64,000 nucleotides of DNA from Parasponia andersonii (taxonomy: Eukaryota > Streptophyta > Magnoliopsida > Rosales > Cannabaceae), in the NCBI GenBank assembly GCA_002914805.1, contig JXTB01000038.1:1411879-1475878 (forward strand). The letters run 5' to 3'. Made by a program: the position numbers and the translations under genes. Positions 1-12,187 of this stretch are shown here, in pieces. Every line of letters begins with the position of its first letter. The stretch's first letter is position 1. The notes under the pieces were generated by a model that was not told the origin of the DNA, ran no database searches, and saw only the letters and a list, made by a program, of their open reading frames with translations.

Positions 1-794
1 ATGAAATATAGGTGTAAATGGACTGTACCCCTAGTTATTATTAAACATTCAATTATCCATTCCTGCCCACCCTAGAGTTCTAAATAAACAGTTCCATGCA
101 AACCATAGGTGTAAGTGGCAATTTTTAATTCTGAAGTCTAAAATCCTACTGCTAGAGCAGTTAGAATAGTGGCATCTAAATTTTACTGTTGTATACACGT
201 TTGTTCTTCGCTGACATTAGTCTTCGTGGGATTACTTTTTTGTTTTTTTGGTTATTAACTATATGACACTTCTCATCAGCGACTAACAAGTTCCATCTGG
301 TAGAGGTACTGAGAATCTAGATATTGTGTGGCTTCTATCTTACACAAGCAGCATAAAAGGTAGAAGAAGGAAAAAAAAAAAGAAGCCCTGAATCTTGTGT
401 AATCAAATTGTAATCCTTACTTGCTCATAGGCTTATATATAGCGGAGTCATTGCTATCCTTTTTTCTCAGAGTGAGAAAAAGGTTTTAAATGCAGCACAA
501 CTCCCATTAAAGTGACAATTGAACAATTTTGATTGAGTTGACAAGAAAATTTTAGTGCTTATGTATTCCGGTATATTCCGGATATAGTCATAATGCTTGG
601 TTTCTATTTCATATGGATCATCGTTATTGCTAACTTGAAGGAGACTATTCTGTCGTGGCTGTCTTTTTGTTGAGATTGTAGATGACAGCTTTTAGATTTC
701 CTTTCCAGCGATGCTAAAAGACTAGTTTCATGTGCTAGAAGTATCATATTAGATGAGTGTACATGATATAACCCATATTTGTATGTAACATTAG
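1..794 (+). other. intron and upstream part of the SPS3-like gene
   Basis: No exon is recognisable here. The protein encoded at 795 is a C-terminal piece, so this stretch is probably the intron before it, ending in TTAG at 791-794. I looked for the preceding exon, which in this family carries the second aspartate-rich DDxxD motif and a GKGSLSDIRH-like end, and did not find it. The upstream exons therefore probably lie outside the window. Confidence 0.5.
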
Positions 795-1303
795 GGCATT
801 GTAACGGCTCCTATATTGTTTGCCATGGAAGAGTTTCCGCAGTTGCAAGCGGTGGTTAAGCAAGGCTTCGACGACCCTACAAATGTTGATGTCGTAAGTT
901 CTTATAATCTAAATTGTTGTATGTATAATTTGTTTTTCTAGTCATGCATTTGATTTTATTTTCTCATATTTGATGACTTCTCGGAGCTTCTCTAGCATGG
1001 ACACATGCGACGCCCGCCCTTTTTTCCTTTTTCAGATTTTTCTTATGCCTTTTTTTATAATGGTATTACAATTTTGAGTGCGTATTCCATTTATGGAAAA
1101 CCAAGTACCTTATGTTTTCACAGGCTCTCGAGTACCTTGGAAAGAGTCGTGGCATACAAAAGGCAAGGGAACTGGCAATAAAGCACGCAAACCTTGCTGC
1201 AGAGGCGATCGAGTCTCTGCCTGAGACCGATGATGAAGATGTAAAACGATCAAGGAGGGCACTTGTGGATCTCACCCAAAGAGTCATTACAAGAATCAAA
1301 TGA
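795..1303 (+). CDS. SPS3: long-chain polyprenyl (solanesyl) diphosphate synthase, last two exons, partial
   Basis: Two coding exons are seen, 795-893 (33 codons) and 1124-1303 (59 codons plus TGA), joined in phase 0 across a GT-AG intron (GTAAGT donor at 894, CAG acceptor ending at 1123). The first encodes GIVTAPILFAMEEFPQL and ends NVDV. The second starts ALEYLGKSRGI and ends RRALVDLTQRVITRIK. This is the C-terminal region of plant trans-long-chain prenyltransferases of the SPS3/GPPS type. Known members condense isopentenyl diphosphate onto allylic diphosphates to make the ubiquinone side chain, mainly in mitochondria. The aspartate-rich catalytic motifs lie upstream, outside the window. Both exons are free of stops, so the gene looks functional. 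The SPS3 name rests on remembered similarity of the C-terminus, not on a search. Confidence 0.85.
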
Positions 1304-2735
1304 TGGAAAGTAAAAAGGTCCACACCATAGGAACACTTTTTCTCATCTTTGTTCAATCCAGTTAGCCGAGGGACGATTTCCCCTCTTCCATTTTCGTTAA
1401 AACATTTTTTTCAAATATCCCATTTTTTTCCCCTAGTAGTTTGTTACTTTTATGTAAATTATAAGTCCAGCAACGTAGGAAGAACACTAATTAATGCTTC
1501 GTCTTTTCGGATGGAACTATATAGTTACCCTCGTCTTTTGGGCTCAATTCTAGTTTCGTTGAAGCTTGATGTTTTACATACTGGTACTAAATTTTATCGG
1601 ACAGGAAATGGCCATCGTTGTTTCTTCTTGCTGTGAAGACGAGTTTACTTCCTGTTCTGTCGGAAAATATTCGATGAAATACGCGTAACTATTTTAACTC
1701 TGTTCATAGTATTAGATCTTATACCAGTTGCTCCCAGAAAACAATCTAATGCTAGAAGCTATATATACTTCAAATTGGCTTTTGGTTTCAAAGTGATGTT
1801 GCTATTGACTAGGAACCGATCTTCATATCTTTCCATTAAGGCCTTCCAACACGAAATAAATAAATGGTAATTTCTAACAGGTCATGGAGTAAACGAGTTT
1901 AGTGATTTTTGTTAATTTTAAGTTGATACGTGTATATCATGAATAATAAATGGGTAACTTAATTTATGTATAATGGTGTCAAATTTGAGTAGACGTGTCA
2001 ATTGGGCTATGAACATTGTGGATTAATATTTGTGGTTTCATTTTGCTGTCATTGATATTTCTATCTACTTAAAAGTGGATAACTTAGCACTTTTTAATAA
2101 TTACTTTTGAAAAGAAATTAACATGTTAAATTAGAATTATATTTTGTATTGAATTGTCCACTTTTGAGACAACAAATGTGACAATAAAATAAGACAGAAT
2201 ATCATAAACAAGTGTAGGACATATTTATCAAATAGACCACATGTCATTAGTTTAGGATTTCTTCTCTCTGCCTGCGCATCTCCTCTCCCAAAAAAAAAAA
2301 AGGAAACCAAGTTCACTCCCAGAGGCCGAAAAGGGAGTATCTCTTGTCCTTCTTTGGCCTGGCCTCCCCTCCCTCTCATCCTCCTCTTCTCCCTAACCTC
2401 TTCTTGGGAATGTGAGGAATTTAAATAATAGTTTAGTCTTTATTATGCTTATATAAACTACACGTCAAATTCAACCCATAATGATTGGACGTTGTTTGAA
2501 TAAAATTGCTCTTTTTTATTCAAGCATGTTTTTTTAGATCTTAATTTAAATAAGTCACATATTTACTTTATGAAAAAAAAAAATAATTAAAGAAATCATA
2601 CTTTTATTCTTCTTCTGAAATCAGACCATGTTCTAATTAATTTGACTCTAATTTATCTGTTTTCACCATCCAATTAATAATAAATAAAAAAAAAAAATGG
2701 TAATACTAAGCTAAGGCTCAATACTAGAGACAGAG
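1304..2735. other. 3' UTR and intergenic
   Basis: The first few hundred bases are probably the 3' UTR of the synthase. The rest is AT-rich with homopolymer runs and a CT-rich patch near 2270-2400. I see no gene or element here. Confidence 0.6.
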
Positions 2736-2736
2736 A

Positions 2737-2757
2737 AGCCCAAGCCCGTAAAGCCCA
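2737..2757 (+). promoter_or_regulatory. pair of site II (TGGGCY / RGCCCA) motifs
   Basis: AGCCCA occurs at 2737-2742 and 2752-2757, about 50-65 bases before the first ATG at 2804. Clustered site II motifs bind TCP factors in the promoters of plant growth and translation genes. Their position suggests that transcription starts near 2780, although no complete gene was resolved downstream. Confidence 0.35.
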
Positions 2758-2779
2758 TAAAAATTCAAATATTTTATTT

Positions 2780-3326
2780 TATTTTCTTCATGTTGATTGA
2801 TAGATGACCGACAGCTTTGCCTTCGCGCCTCCTTGTTCCTCAGATGAACACGAGCCTTTTCAACTTCGCCGGCAACCGGAGAATCGATCTCCGACGAGAC
2901 AAAAAGGCCTTCACAATGTAATTCATACCGTTGATCTTGAGGTGGGTCCCGTCGGAAAACGTACGGAACAGGAACATTTGCCAGTTGCCTGACTCTGGAC
3001 ATTCCTGTAGAGTGGGTAAGTATAGCTGGTACCAGAACTCAGAATATCGTACCCGTTGTGATTTTGTCTCTGCATCTTTTGATGCTTTATAGTTTTTCTC
3101 TGAGTAATCTGATTGGGCTGTTCACCTGAGTCCTGATCCTCTGAATTTCGACCAAAGGCTTTCACTTTTGAATTTTGACTCCGGTGGTTTAGTTTCAGTT
3201 TACATAGAATACAGATAGAGCTGTATATATGAATACTATGACTTGAAACACTCGGCCAAATTTCAGTCCTATTTTGCTTTTCTACCAACTTTTACAGAGA
3301 CAACAGGCATTGGTAATGTCTCTCTT

Positions 3327-3367
<41 letters not shown>

Positions 3368-4448
3368 AGAGTAGTTGATTTGATCATCCAAACATAAAAA
3401 TATTGTGCTTTTTGTTGTTTTTGGCATCTGGGTTTCTTTCTCTTTCTTCTGTAAATGTATGGTTCTTTTCATTTCATGCTTTGGCTATATGCTGTTGTGT
3501 AATAATGGTGAGAATGATTTATGATTGGTAGAATTTGCTCAAGTGATCCTAAAAATCTAGCTTCTAGTGTTTGCGTCTTCTGTGGAACTCCTTTTCCTTG
3601 CTTCTCTGAGACTAAAGAAGGGTCTTGAAATAGGTCAGCAGTTCGAATTCTTTTTAGTATAAGTTTTGTTTGTCCTTTATCTTAGTGACCAGTTCTTTCC
3701 TATCCAGAAAGAAGATAAGGCCTTCTTTAAGATTTTGAAATACTCGTATGGTGGTATGGTTATCTTTTTAACCTATCAGAGGCTTCCAATTATGTCAGCA
3801 TTTGATTACAAATTTCTTGTTACGTGTTTAGTACTTATTTTAGGTAGCTTTGAACATTAATCGATTTGGGTAAGTAAACTCCGGTCCCCGTTATATTGTC
3901 AATGAAGTTTCCAGTTTTGCTTCATTAATTGAGCAATACTTTTTGTTATGGTTCTCTTTGATCCATTCTGTCTTATGTTTATGGATCCTCATTGTATTCT
4001 TTTCACATTGCCTGTCTTGTATTATTTCTCTTTTGTACGTATGCTGAATTATCTTTTACATAATGATCTTGGAATATGCGGTTATTAAGTTTAAGACTTC
4101 ATAAAGATGATTTGGTGGCTATGCATGTTATATTGTTTCCTCTTGAGCTTTGTACACACAGTTGTTTGCGCTTAAACATTATGGTTCCTTCTTATTCACT
4201 CACTTTTCACTATATTTTACAAGATTGAGGAAAGTCAGGGAACGAGAATCTTAAGTATACTTTAAGATACATGTTAACTTGTTTAGTGGCTGATTGCTCA
4301 CTGTAACCCGTATTAACATATGCTCACTTATACTTTGTAGATTCCCATTGAAAAAGGGAACAAGAAAGAGCATTGTCACGAGGAGTTGGAACAATGACTA
4401 TTTTTGAGTTTTTCAAGATTATCTTGATGGAGGATTCGAAGAAGCAGT
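2780..4448 (+). other. possible transcribed gene remnant with a B3-like start
   Basis: A GC-richer patch at 2804-3015 ends in a good donor (GGTAAGTATA at 3015-3024), so it looks like a first exon. The 62-codon ORF inside it (2804-2992) closes before the donor and resembles nothing I know. An acceptor-like TTGTAG at about 4335-4340 precedes a segment ending at a second donor (GTAATCG at 4449). That segment contains ATG at 4394 and reads MTIFEFFKIILMEDSKKQL. The FFKIIL stretch resembles the start of B3 DNA-binding domains of the REM type, but no following B3 exon was found. It could be a truncated B3 gene, a non-coding transcript or chance. Confidence 0.2.
3330..3362. repeat. (GT)n microsatellite
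   Basis: About 16 uninterrupted GT/TG units lie inside the probable intron of the unresolved 2.8-4.4 kb transcription unit. Confidence 0.95.
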
Positions 4449-5127
4449 TGGTAATCGTCTCTTGCATAGATCTGTAATTCATTTCTCAGTTTTGCTTTTT
4501 CATAGATCTTCTTCCTATTCTTGTCCCTAAGTCACCATATTATAGTACTACAATCAAACCCATCGAAACGGATTTATAATATTGACTATAAGGATTAAGG
4601 ACTAATAGTCCACAAAAAGTTGTACCTGGATGCCTGTACACTGCCTTGAAACTAGTGTAAGTGTTGCAGGTGACTCTTTAGGATTTAACTGTGCTGTGTG
4701 GAAGCTCAAACTTAGGTTCATGAAATAGCATGTAGTTCTCGAATTATCTTTTTATTCTGTGGTTCTCATTTTTTCTTGACTATTATATGTCCATAGAGGC
4801 AAAAACAAGGACAGATCGAATGCATTAAACTAAAACTTTGAGATATAATTTTGTTATCCTTTGATTGTGAAAGTGTAATAGTTTTTTTCACTATTGTGAC
4901 CAGAATATATTAAGGTTTTTAAAGTTCAGCACACCCTTCCATTTCAGTAATAGCTGAAAAATATAGTTAGATATTAATCTATTGAAACATCTGTTCTTAG
5001 AACTTTGAGAGAAACATCTGGCATGTTTTTTTGATGGGTTTGGTGGGAAGAGATTGAACTGTAAAGATTCAAGTAGGGGCCGAAATGTTGGGAAGTGAAG
5101 TTCTTAAGGTGCCAATCAGGATTTTTT

Positions 5128-5506
5128 TTCTCTGGTGGTTGGTCTAAATTTCTTGCTGGGAATTTTCTGCGTCCAGGAGTCATTTGCATTTATGGCCTGA
5201 TTAAGAAGAACAAAGCCATGCTGAAAGTTTCGATTTTTAAAAACTAATGTGGTTTAGTTTTTAATGCTGCAATTATTGGAATTGAACACTTCTAGTTTGT
5301 AGCTTCTGTCTCTCTTTTTCTCAGTCTAATGTTAAGTTAACATGGTTTCTAGCGGTTTGCAGAAGCAGGTTATGTGCTTAGAACTACCAAATGACTTTTC
5401 TCTCTGTCTATTGTTGCGTTTTAGTATTTTCATAACATGTCATTTTGAAGACTTGATTAGCTTATCTAGAGCTGTGATCCCAGTTGTAGGCTACTCATTT
5501 TTAGCA

Positions 5507-5545
<39 letters not shown>

Positions 5546-6660
5546 TGTATGTTTTAAATTTGGCAACTACATATTACTTTTATCAATGGCTCTTTCTCAA
5601 AGAACAAAACAATCAAATAGAAAATAATCTCTCTCATTTTTCTTTTGAAAGGGACGCTTGCTTTTCTCTAATTACTATATCATATGTGGTCAAAGTAGTT
5701 ATATTATGACTCTCCTTGGATTATATCTAAAATTTTCATGTTCTTTCTTCCTCTTGTTTCTTCACCGCTTTGAGAACCAAAAATTAAGAAAGGCAGAGCA
5801 CTTATAACTTGGGATCCTATATTTCCAAGGAGTGGTAAAAGAGTACATCTTTGTTGTATCATTGTTTGGTAATATATGTTATATAGCTAAATTTCATGCT
5901 AGTAAACATTCTTTTGAAGTAAATTTTGGTCAGACACCAATATCTGCGAACTTCCAAGAAAAAAAAAAAAAAGGGTTTCCCAATATTGGGATGATAAATG
6001 AATTCCCCCGTCATGATTCAAATTCGAAAGTTTCGAATTTTCCTAAAGTGAATCAAATACTTATAGTGGACGATTTTTCATTTAAAAAATAAGATAAAGA
6101 AAAGCATATCATTATTATCCAAGTTGCCTATTTGGGAACATAAAGATGGGAAAGAAGTCCACTTCATATTCTCACTCTTAATTCTTCATCTTAAACTTGA
6201 AGCGTAGACACATTTTCAAGACTCTTAAATCAGTTCCAAGTACATTATATTCACGTCTAATTAGGTTAAAGCGACAGTCCGATGGAAAAAACGGTAGAAT
6301 AACGTTTAACCCAAATTAATTTCTTGAACCCACCAATAAAGAATAAAACTCAAATAAGATTGATAACTGATGATAGCGGGCCTTACTATATTCTATTTGT
6401 GGCACTAATGTGTTTGCAACTTCTAGAGCTTAAAAGTAGGAAATTGTTAGAATTCTCAGACTACTAATTATTCAACTCTCGCATTAATCTCCAAAATCAC
6501 TAATCCCCAAATTTTATCAAAGACATTTTCATTACCCAAAATATACAACACACACTAAATATGGCTAACATTTAGAATTCAACGTATTAGTATAATAAAT
6601 AGCTAATCAAAATGATGGAGGAAACGACATCGTTTTTATCAGATAATTTAGTTACCATAT
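5128..6660 (+). repeat. duplicated block, copy 1
   Basis: This block is a diverged direct copy of 15,818-17,580. Shared landmarks in the same order include TCTCTGGTGGTTGGTCTAAA (5130; 15820), the AATGCTGCAA-TATTGGAAT-GAACACTTCTA segment, GTTTGCAGAAG, a TA-rich microsatellite, GCAGAGCACTTA-AACTTGGGATCC and AATGATGGAG-AAACG near the end. No open reading frame is conserved between the copies, so both may be non-coding. Copy 1 lacks the MITE and about 110 further bases that copy 2 has. It is followed directly by the LINE fragments. Confidence 0.85.
5508..5541. repeat. (TA)n microsatellite
   Basis: An uninterrupted AT dinucleotide run. Copy 2 of the duplicated block has a shorter TA-rich run at the matching place (about 16,120-16,150). 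Confidence 0.95.
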
Positions 6661-8748
6661 CTTGGCCGTTCTCCCCGAGAAGGTTAAGACAAATCAATTT
6701 TTTTTTTTTTCCTATGAGAATCACAAAAGTGTCAGGACCTAATGACTTTTATTTTTTTTAGGCGGGGGGAACATTGGGACGTAGTGGTAATTAGGGTTTA
6801 GGCAGTGAATAGAACCAACTTATTTTTAGTTTCAAAGAAGAAGTCCCCAGAGATGGTTGTAGATTTTAGACCCATTACTCGTATGTAATATGGTCTATAA
6901 AGTGGTTATGAAGACTATTACTATTCGTTTGAAGTTAGTTCTCACTAATTTGCTAGTAACCAGAGTCTTTGTCCCTAGAAGACTCTTTACAGGGAATGTT
7001 GTAGTTGCATTTGAGAGATTATATTGTACAAGAAAAGCAATGGGAAAAATGGATTATGCTATAAAACTTAATATGAGTAAAGGCTATAATTGTGTGGAAT
7101 GAGCTTTTGTTTGCAAAATATTTGACTATATAGTTTTCCCAATTACTTGGATTGGTTTAATTTACGATTGTGTCTCTATAGTCGAACTCTCTTCCTGTTT
7201 GAACGGTCATATTAGGATTGGTCATGTTACTCCTTTGAGACAATTAAGGCAGGGCTGTCCTCTTTTTCCTTTATCTTGTTTTTTTAATTATTATGGGCTC
7301 TCTTTTCTTTTTCATCAAGTCAAAGCGAAAAATTGGATTCTTGGTATAAAATGTTCTCAATTAGAGCCAAAGGTTATTCGTCTTTTTTTGGCTTACGATT
7401 CTATCATTTTCTCTAGGGCTAAATAAGAGGATGTCGTGTTATTTCTAGTTTCATGCATACTATTTATGAATATGCTTCTATCCAAAAGATTAATTTTAAA
7501 AAGTCAGCAATGACCTTTAGTCTGAATGTTAAGGTAGATAGTAGAGAAGTCTTACAGTGATATCTTAGTTTACATAATGCAGCTTCCCATGATTCTTATC
7601 TTGGTTTCCCTTCTATGGCCGGCCATAGAAAGAAGAAAACTTTCTCATCTATTCGAGATAAAATTTGGAAAAAAGGTCCAGAGTTGGCAGGGAATAAAGA
7701 AATTCTAGTGTAGCCAGTTCTACAGACTATTCCTAGTTATTTGATGAATAGGAAGATTGCTCGGATCAAGTGGTCAAATGTTTTGTCTTCTCAAGAGGCT
7801 AGATGGATTAGGTTTTAGAGATTTATAATTATTTAATCAAGCGCTGTTAATAAAACAAGCTTAAAAACTTATTTTTAACCCAATATTCCTAGTTGGGGGA
7901 CTCTTGAAAGGTAAATACTTTTAGGATATTACCTTTTTTAAGTGCAGGACAAGCTAGATTATTTGTATATCTGGAAAAGTTTGCTTTGGGGTAGAAAATG
8001 ATTATCAAGGGTGTGACATGGAGGGTTTATAAAGGCGATATAATTAAAATTTTCGACGAGCTTCCCTGGCCTTCTTCTTGTAAGCCTATATCATCCCAAG
8101 GTGATTTGGTTACTATGGTTAAAGATTTGATTGCAACACTTGGTTTGTGGAATGATCGTGTTGATTGAAACTTTTTGCCTCTGGATAGGGAACTCATTAA
8201 AGCAATCTCTCTTAGTATTAATAGTCGAGACGACCATGTTATTAGCACTATGAAGTAAAAGGTGTGTACTTTGTTAAGAGCAAGTATAATTTAAAAAAAA
8301 AAAAGTCCAACATGTTAGCTCAAATTTAGGTTTGTTATCGAAATGATGGCACTTCTTATGGATATTACACATCCCTCTTATGATCTGTACTTTCCTATGA
8401 CGAGTCTTCCACAATACTCTGTCTGCCCTTCTAGGCCAACCTTGTTAGGAGGAATAAATTGTTGATAATTCTGAGTGCCATCATTGCAGTGCACTTTGTG
8501 AATTAGTATCACACACTCTTTATTGTTGTGCTGCTAGTAAAGCTATTTGGAAGTATGTTGTGTTCTTGGAATTGATTAAGTTGGTGATGAATAGCTCCAT
8601 GGAAGACTTTTTGATGACCTTTTTCCTGAACTTAAAACATGAAGCATTCGACTTAATAACAAACAAGATATATATATAGATATATATATATATATGGATT
8701 GTAAAACAAATATAAAGGATGTGTAGTATCTATTTAGGATTTAATTAT
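6660..8748 (+). mobile_element. decayed L1-type LINE fragment, copy A (reverse transcriptase to zf-RVT)
   Basis: Translated pieces follow the order of a plant L1 ORF2. Near 6850-7100 there is an FRPI..NMVYKVV..I.IRLKLVL..L stretch and then FVPRRLFTGNVVVAFE. A degenerate form of the finger/palm motif reads LNMSKGYNCVEW. At 7200-7430 GHVTPLRQLRQGCPL is followed by LAYDSIIF, matching the family's FADDxxxF box with the first catalytic Asp replaced by Tyr. Further on come YLGFPSMAGHRKKK (about 7600) and a zf-RVT-like C-terminal part (about 8130-8640). The reading frame is broken many times by stops and frameshifts, and ORF1 and the endonuclease are absent. No poly(A) tail or target duplication is clear. 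It is a dead 5'-truncated copy. Confidence 0.85.
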
Positions 8749-10300
8749 CAGATATAGGCCATTCTCTGCCGAGGAGGTTAAGACAACATTTTTTTTTCTA
8801 TGGGAATCACAAAACCAATGGGATCTAATGGCTTTCATTTTTTTAGGGATATGGGAAATATTGGGACGTAATGGTAATTCAATAAGAGTGATGAATAAAG
8901 CCAATTTGGTTTTATTTCTGAATAAAAAGTCCCCGGAGATGGTTGGAGCTTTTAGACCATACTCTTTGTAATATGGTCTATAAAGTGGTTACGAAGATTA
9001 TTGTTAATCATTTGAAGTTAGTTCTTACTAATTTGATTTCTAGTAACTAGAGTGCTTTTGATCTTGTAAGACTCTTTACAGATAATGTTATAGTTGCTTT
9101 TGAGCTATTGTATTCTTTGTGAAAGAAAAGCAATAGGAAAAAATGATTTAAGCTTTAAAATTTGACATGAGTAAAGCCTATGATTGTGTGGAATGTGCTT
9201 TTGTTTGCAAAGTATTTGATTGTATGGGTTTCCCAATTAAATTAGATTGTTTTGAATTACGATTGTATCTCTCCAACTAAATTCTCTTTCTGTTTAAACA
9301 ATCAAATTAGGAGTCATATGATTCCTTTGAAAGATTTAAAGCATGAGTGTCCTCTTTTCCCATATCTTTTTTTATTATGTGCTCTCTTTGACTAATGGGT
9401 ATAAGAAGATTGCTTGGATCAAGTGGTCAAATATTTGTCTTCCTTAGAGGCAAGGTGGATTGGATTTTAGAGATTTAGAATTATTTAATCAAGTGACATT
9501 GGCAAAACAAGCTTGGAAACTTATTTCTGACTTAATATTCTTAGTTAGGGGTTCTTGAAAGGTAAGTACTTTTAGAATACTATCTTTTTTTTAGTGCGGG
9601 ACAAATCAAATTATTCGTACATCTAGAAGAGCTTCCTCGACCTTTTTCTTGTAAGCCCATATCATCCCTAGGTGATTCGATTACCATAGTTAAAGATTTG
9701 ATTGTAACACTTGGTTTGTGGAATGATCCTGTTAATGAAACTTTTTGCCTCTAAATAGAAAACTCATTAAAGCAATTCCTCTTAGTATTATTGATCGAGG
9801 TGACACCTTATTTGGCACTATGAAGCAAAAAGGTGTGTACTTTATTATTAAGAGCGAATATAATTTACTCTTAAGTGAAAAGGTCCAACAGGTTGGCTCA
9901 ACTTCGAGTTTGTTACTGAAATGGTAGCACTCAAATTGCACATTCTGCCTATGATCCGTATTTTCTTATGGTAAGTCTTCCATAATGCTCTGCCTCCTCG
10001 GTCAACCTTGTTAGGAGGAAAAAAAATTATTGATAATTCTAGGTACCATCGTTGTAGTGCATCTTGTGAATTGTTATAACATGCTCTTTACAATTGTACT
10101 ACTATTAAAGCTATTTGGCAGTATGCTGGGTCCTTGGAATTGGTTAAGTTGGTGATGAATGGCTCCATGGAAGACTCTTTGATGACCATTTTTCTGAACT
10201 TAAAACATGAAGCGTTCAAACTTAATAATGAGCAAGATATATATGGATTGTAAAACAAATATAAAGGAATTGTAGCATATATTTAGGATATGTATGTTAC
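8749..10300 (+). mobile_element. decayed L1-type LINE fragment, copy B
   Basis: This copy is collinear with copy A from GGCCATTCTC-GCCGAG-AGGTTAAGACAA to the shared tail ATTGTAAAACAAATATAAAGG. It repeats the KSPEMVGAFRP, MSKAYDCVE and zf-RVT regions. Relative to copy A it lacks the segment matching roughly 7310-7745, which contained the YDD-like box and the YLGFP region. It is also broken by stops and frameshifts. Both copies start and end at the same points, so they look like a tandem duplication of one truncated insertion, not two independent ones. Confidence 0.85.
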
Positions 10301-11270
10301 ATATATCCCTCTTTGTTATAAAATTAATCTACGTTTTAATATATCTTATTTTTCGTGTAGAAAACATCTACTATAATAATAGGCATGTGCCTTAAACTAG
10401 TATTAATAGAAACGAGAACAGTGCTTCTATTTCGAATTAATTAAATGAAAGCCATGTTTGGGCCAATTAATTAATTGTAACACCACCCATTTTATTTTCA
10501 GCTGACTTCTACCATTTTTTTTTAACACAAAGTGACTATTTTACCCTCAATTGAGCAATATATATTCCCCCTTCTAAGTCATCTTCCCTCTTCTCTAACG
10601 ACTGTTAGGTTGCCCAAACTCATATTTAGGAAGCTTGGACAAAGCGTGAGAAAGAGCGAGAAAATATTAAGAAGAAATACTGAATATATAAAGTGGTAAA
10701 TATTTTAACAGGTGCTATTATGTTTAATTAATTAATTAATTAGTTAAAACAAGTCGCAATTGCCAACTTAAGTTAACCCCTCTATTTCTCTACCTTCCAG
10801 TTTGAAACCATCGGGCCATCAACACCTACGCTTGAAGAATTTTGGCCTTCTTCCAAAAATCCAAGTCCGTAATCTTAAAAAAATTAAAAATCCTGATGGG
10901 TTGAAACTTTTGAAAGATCAATTTATTTAGAAAAATACAACTTTCAAAAAATATATAAAAAAAATATAATTTTTTAAAATTTGGTATCTTTTAAAGGTAC
11001 TCAAGGTAACTTATTGAGTTACTTAGGGCAACCAAGAGTTATTTGAGATAACTAGTTCAAGTACCTCAAGTAACTTAACCGATTATCTTAAGTATCTCAT
11101 CAATTAGTAAAGAAAAATGATATTTCTCTATGTATATTTTTAGAAGCGGTAACTTTCTAAATTATTCTAGTATGTTTTAAAATCAAATTGAAAATAGGGG
11201 ATTTTTCAAATTTGTGAAAATATTACTATATAAAGTCAAAATAACCCAAGAATTTGGAGAAATTTATGCT
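10301..11270. other. AT-rich intergenic DNA
   Basis: No gene or clear element is visible. There is a short TTAATTAATTAATTAA-type run near 10,725 and a patch around 11,000-11,110 with repeated AAGTAACTTA/GAGTTACTT-like words. Confidence 0.6.
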
Positions 11271-11274
11271 TAGT

Positions 11275-12035
11275 ATCTGTTTTTTAAAACTTATTTCATA
11301 AATACCTATTTTTTATTTTCTTTCAAAAATACTTGTTTTTATGGTCCACATTTCATATGCAAAATATGAGTGGTCTACATTTATAATGTAAATTTTATTA
11401 ATGAGGTAAACATTTCATGTGTAAAATACGAATGATATATATTTTGAAATAGGGATAACTGTAAAAAAAAAATACCTTGAAGTTTGAGTATTCTGTAATT
11501 TAAATTCTAAAATTTGAACTCTGCAAAATTATATCCTAATATTAAGAATTTCTGAAAATTAATACCTTGAACAGATTTTTTGACCAATTTTAGAAACGAA
11601 AAAATAATAATATCATTCATTAAAACTAGATTAATCCATATTATTTATCTTAATTTTAAAGATATTATTGTATTTTATCAGTTAAAGCTATTTAAAAAGT
11701 CAATCGAATGTATTAATTTTCAGAAATTCTAAATATTAGGGTATTATTTTGCAGAGTCCAAACTTCAAGATTTAAATTACAGAACTCCCGAACCTTAGGA
11801 TATTTTTTTTACAATTATCTTTTAAAATATGTGCTAATTTTTAATATAATTTTTATTCATGAAATGTAGACCACAATATACATTTAATGCATGAAATATA
11901 TACAATAGTATACATTTCATGTGTAAAACAGTAGTGTTCTATATTTTTTCAAAAAAAAAAAAGTATAAAAGCAGGTATTTATGAAATAAAAATAAAAAAG
12001 GGTTATGGAAATATAGTTTGAAAAAACGGGTATTT
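11275..12035. repeat. large foldback (inverted-repeat) element upstream of TFIIIA
   Basis: Two nested layers of inverted repeat are visible. The inner arms are about 11,455-11,585 and 11,690-11,835. The left arm contains TTTCTGAAAATTAATAC and ACTCTGCAAAAT, and the right arm contains their reverse complements. The outer arms pair ATTTCATAAATACCT at about 11,290 with AGGTATTTATGAAAT near 11,975, and GGTCTACATTT near 11,370 with AAATGTAGACC near 11,864. No open reading frame lies inside. The structure fits a non-autonomous foldback DNA transposon or two MITEs nested together. The exact ends and target duplication were not established. Confidence 0.75.
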
Positions 12036-12067
12036 ATGAACTTTTCCTAAGAATTTTCAAACAGACA

Positions 12068-12095
12068 GGCCCATTGAACTACAAGCCCAGCCCAC
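12068..12095 (+). promoter_or_regulatory. cluster of three site II motifs in the TFIIIA promoter
   Basis: GGCCCA (12068-12073) and two overlapping AGCCCA words (12084-12089, 12089-12094) lie 95-120 bases before the TFIIIA start codon. Site II elements (TGGGCY on the other strand) are recognised by TCP factors and are typical of genes for ribosome and translation components, which suits a 5S rRNA transcription factor. Confidence 0.5.
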
Positions 12096-12187
12096 TAGGG
12101 CACCGCACTGATTCCCCTCCACATAACATAAGCTCCTGCTCGCGTGGCGCCGTACCCGTCGTAACCGTACCAGACTCAATCCACGAA

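Noticed and set aside
5832-6092. 86-codon ORF in copy 1 of the duplicated block
   Set aside because: The frame is not kept in copy 2 and the sequence resembles no protein.
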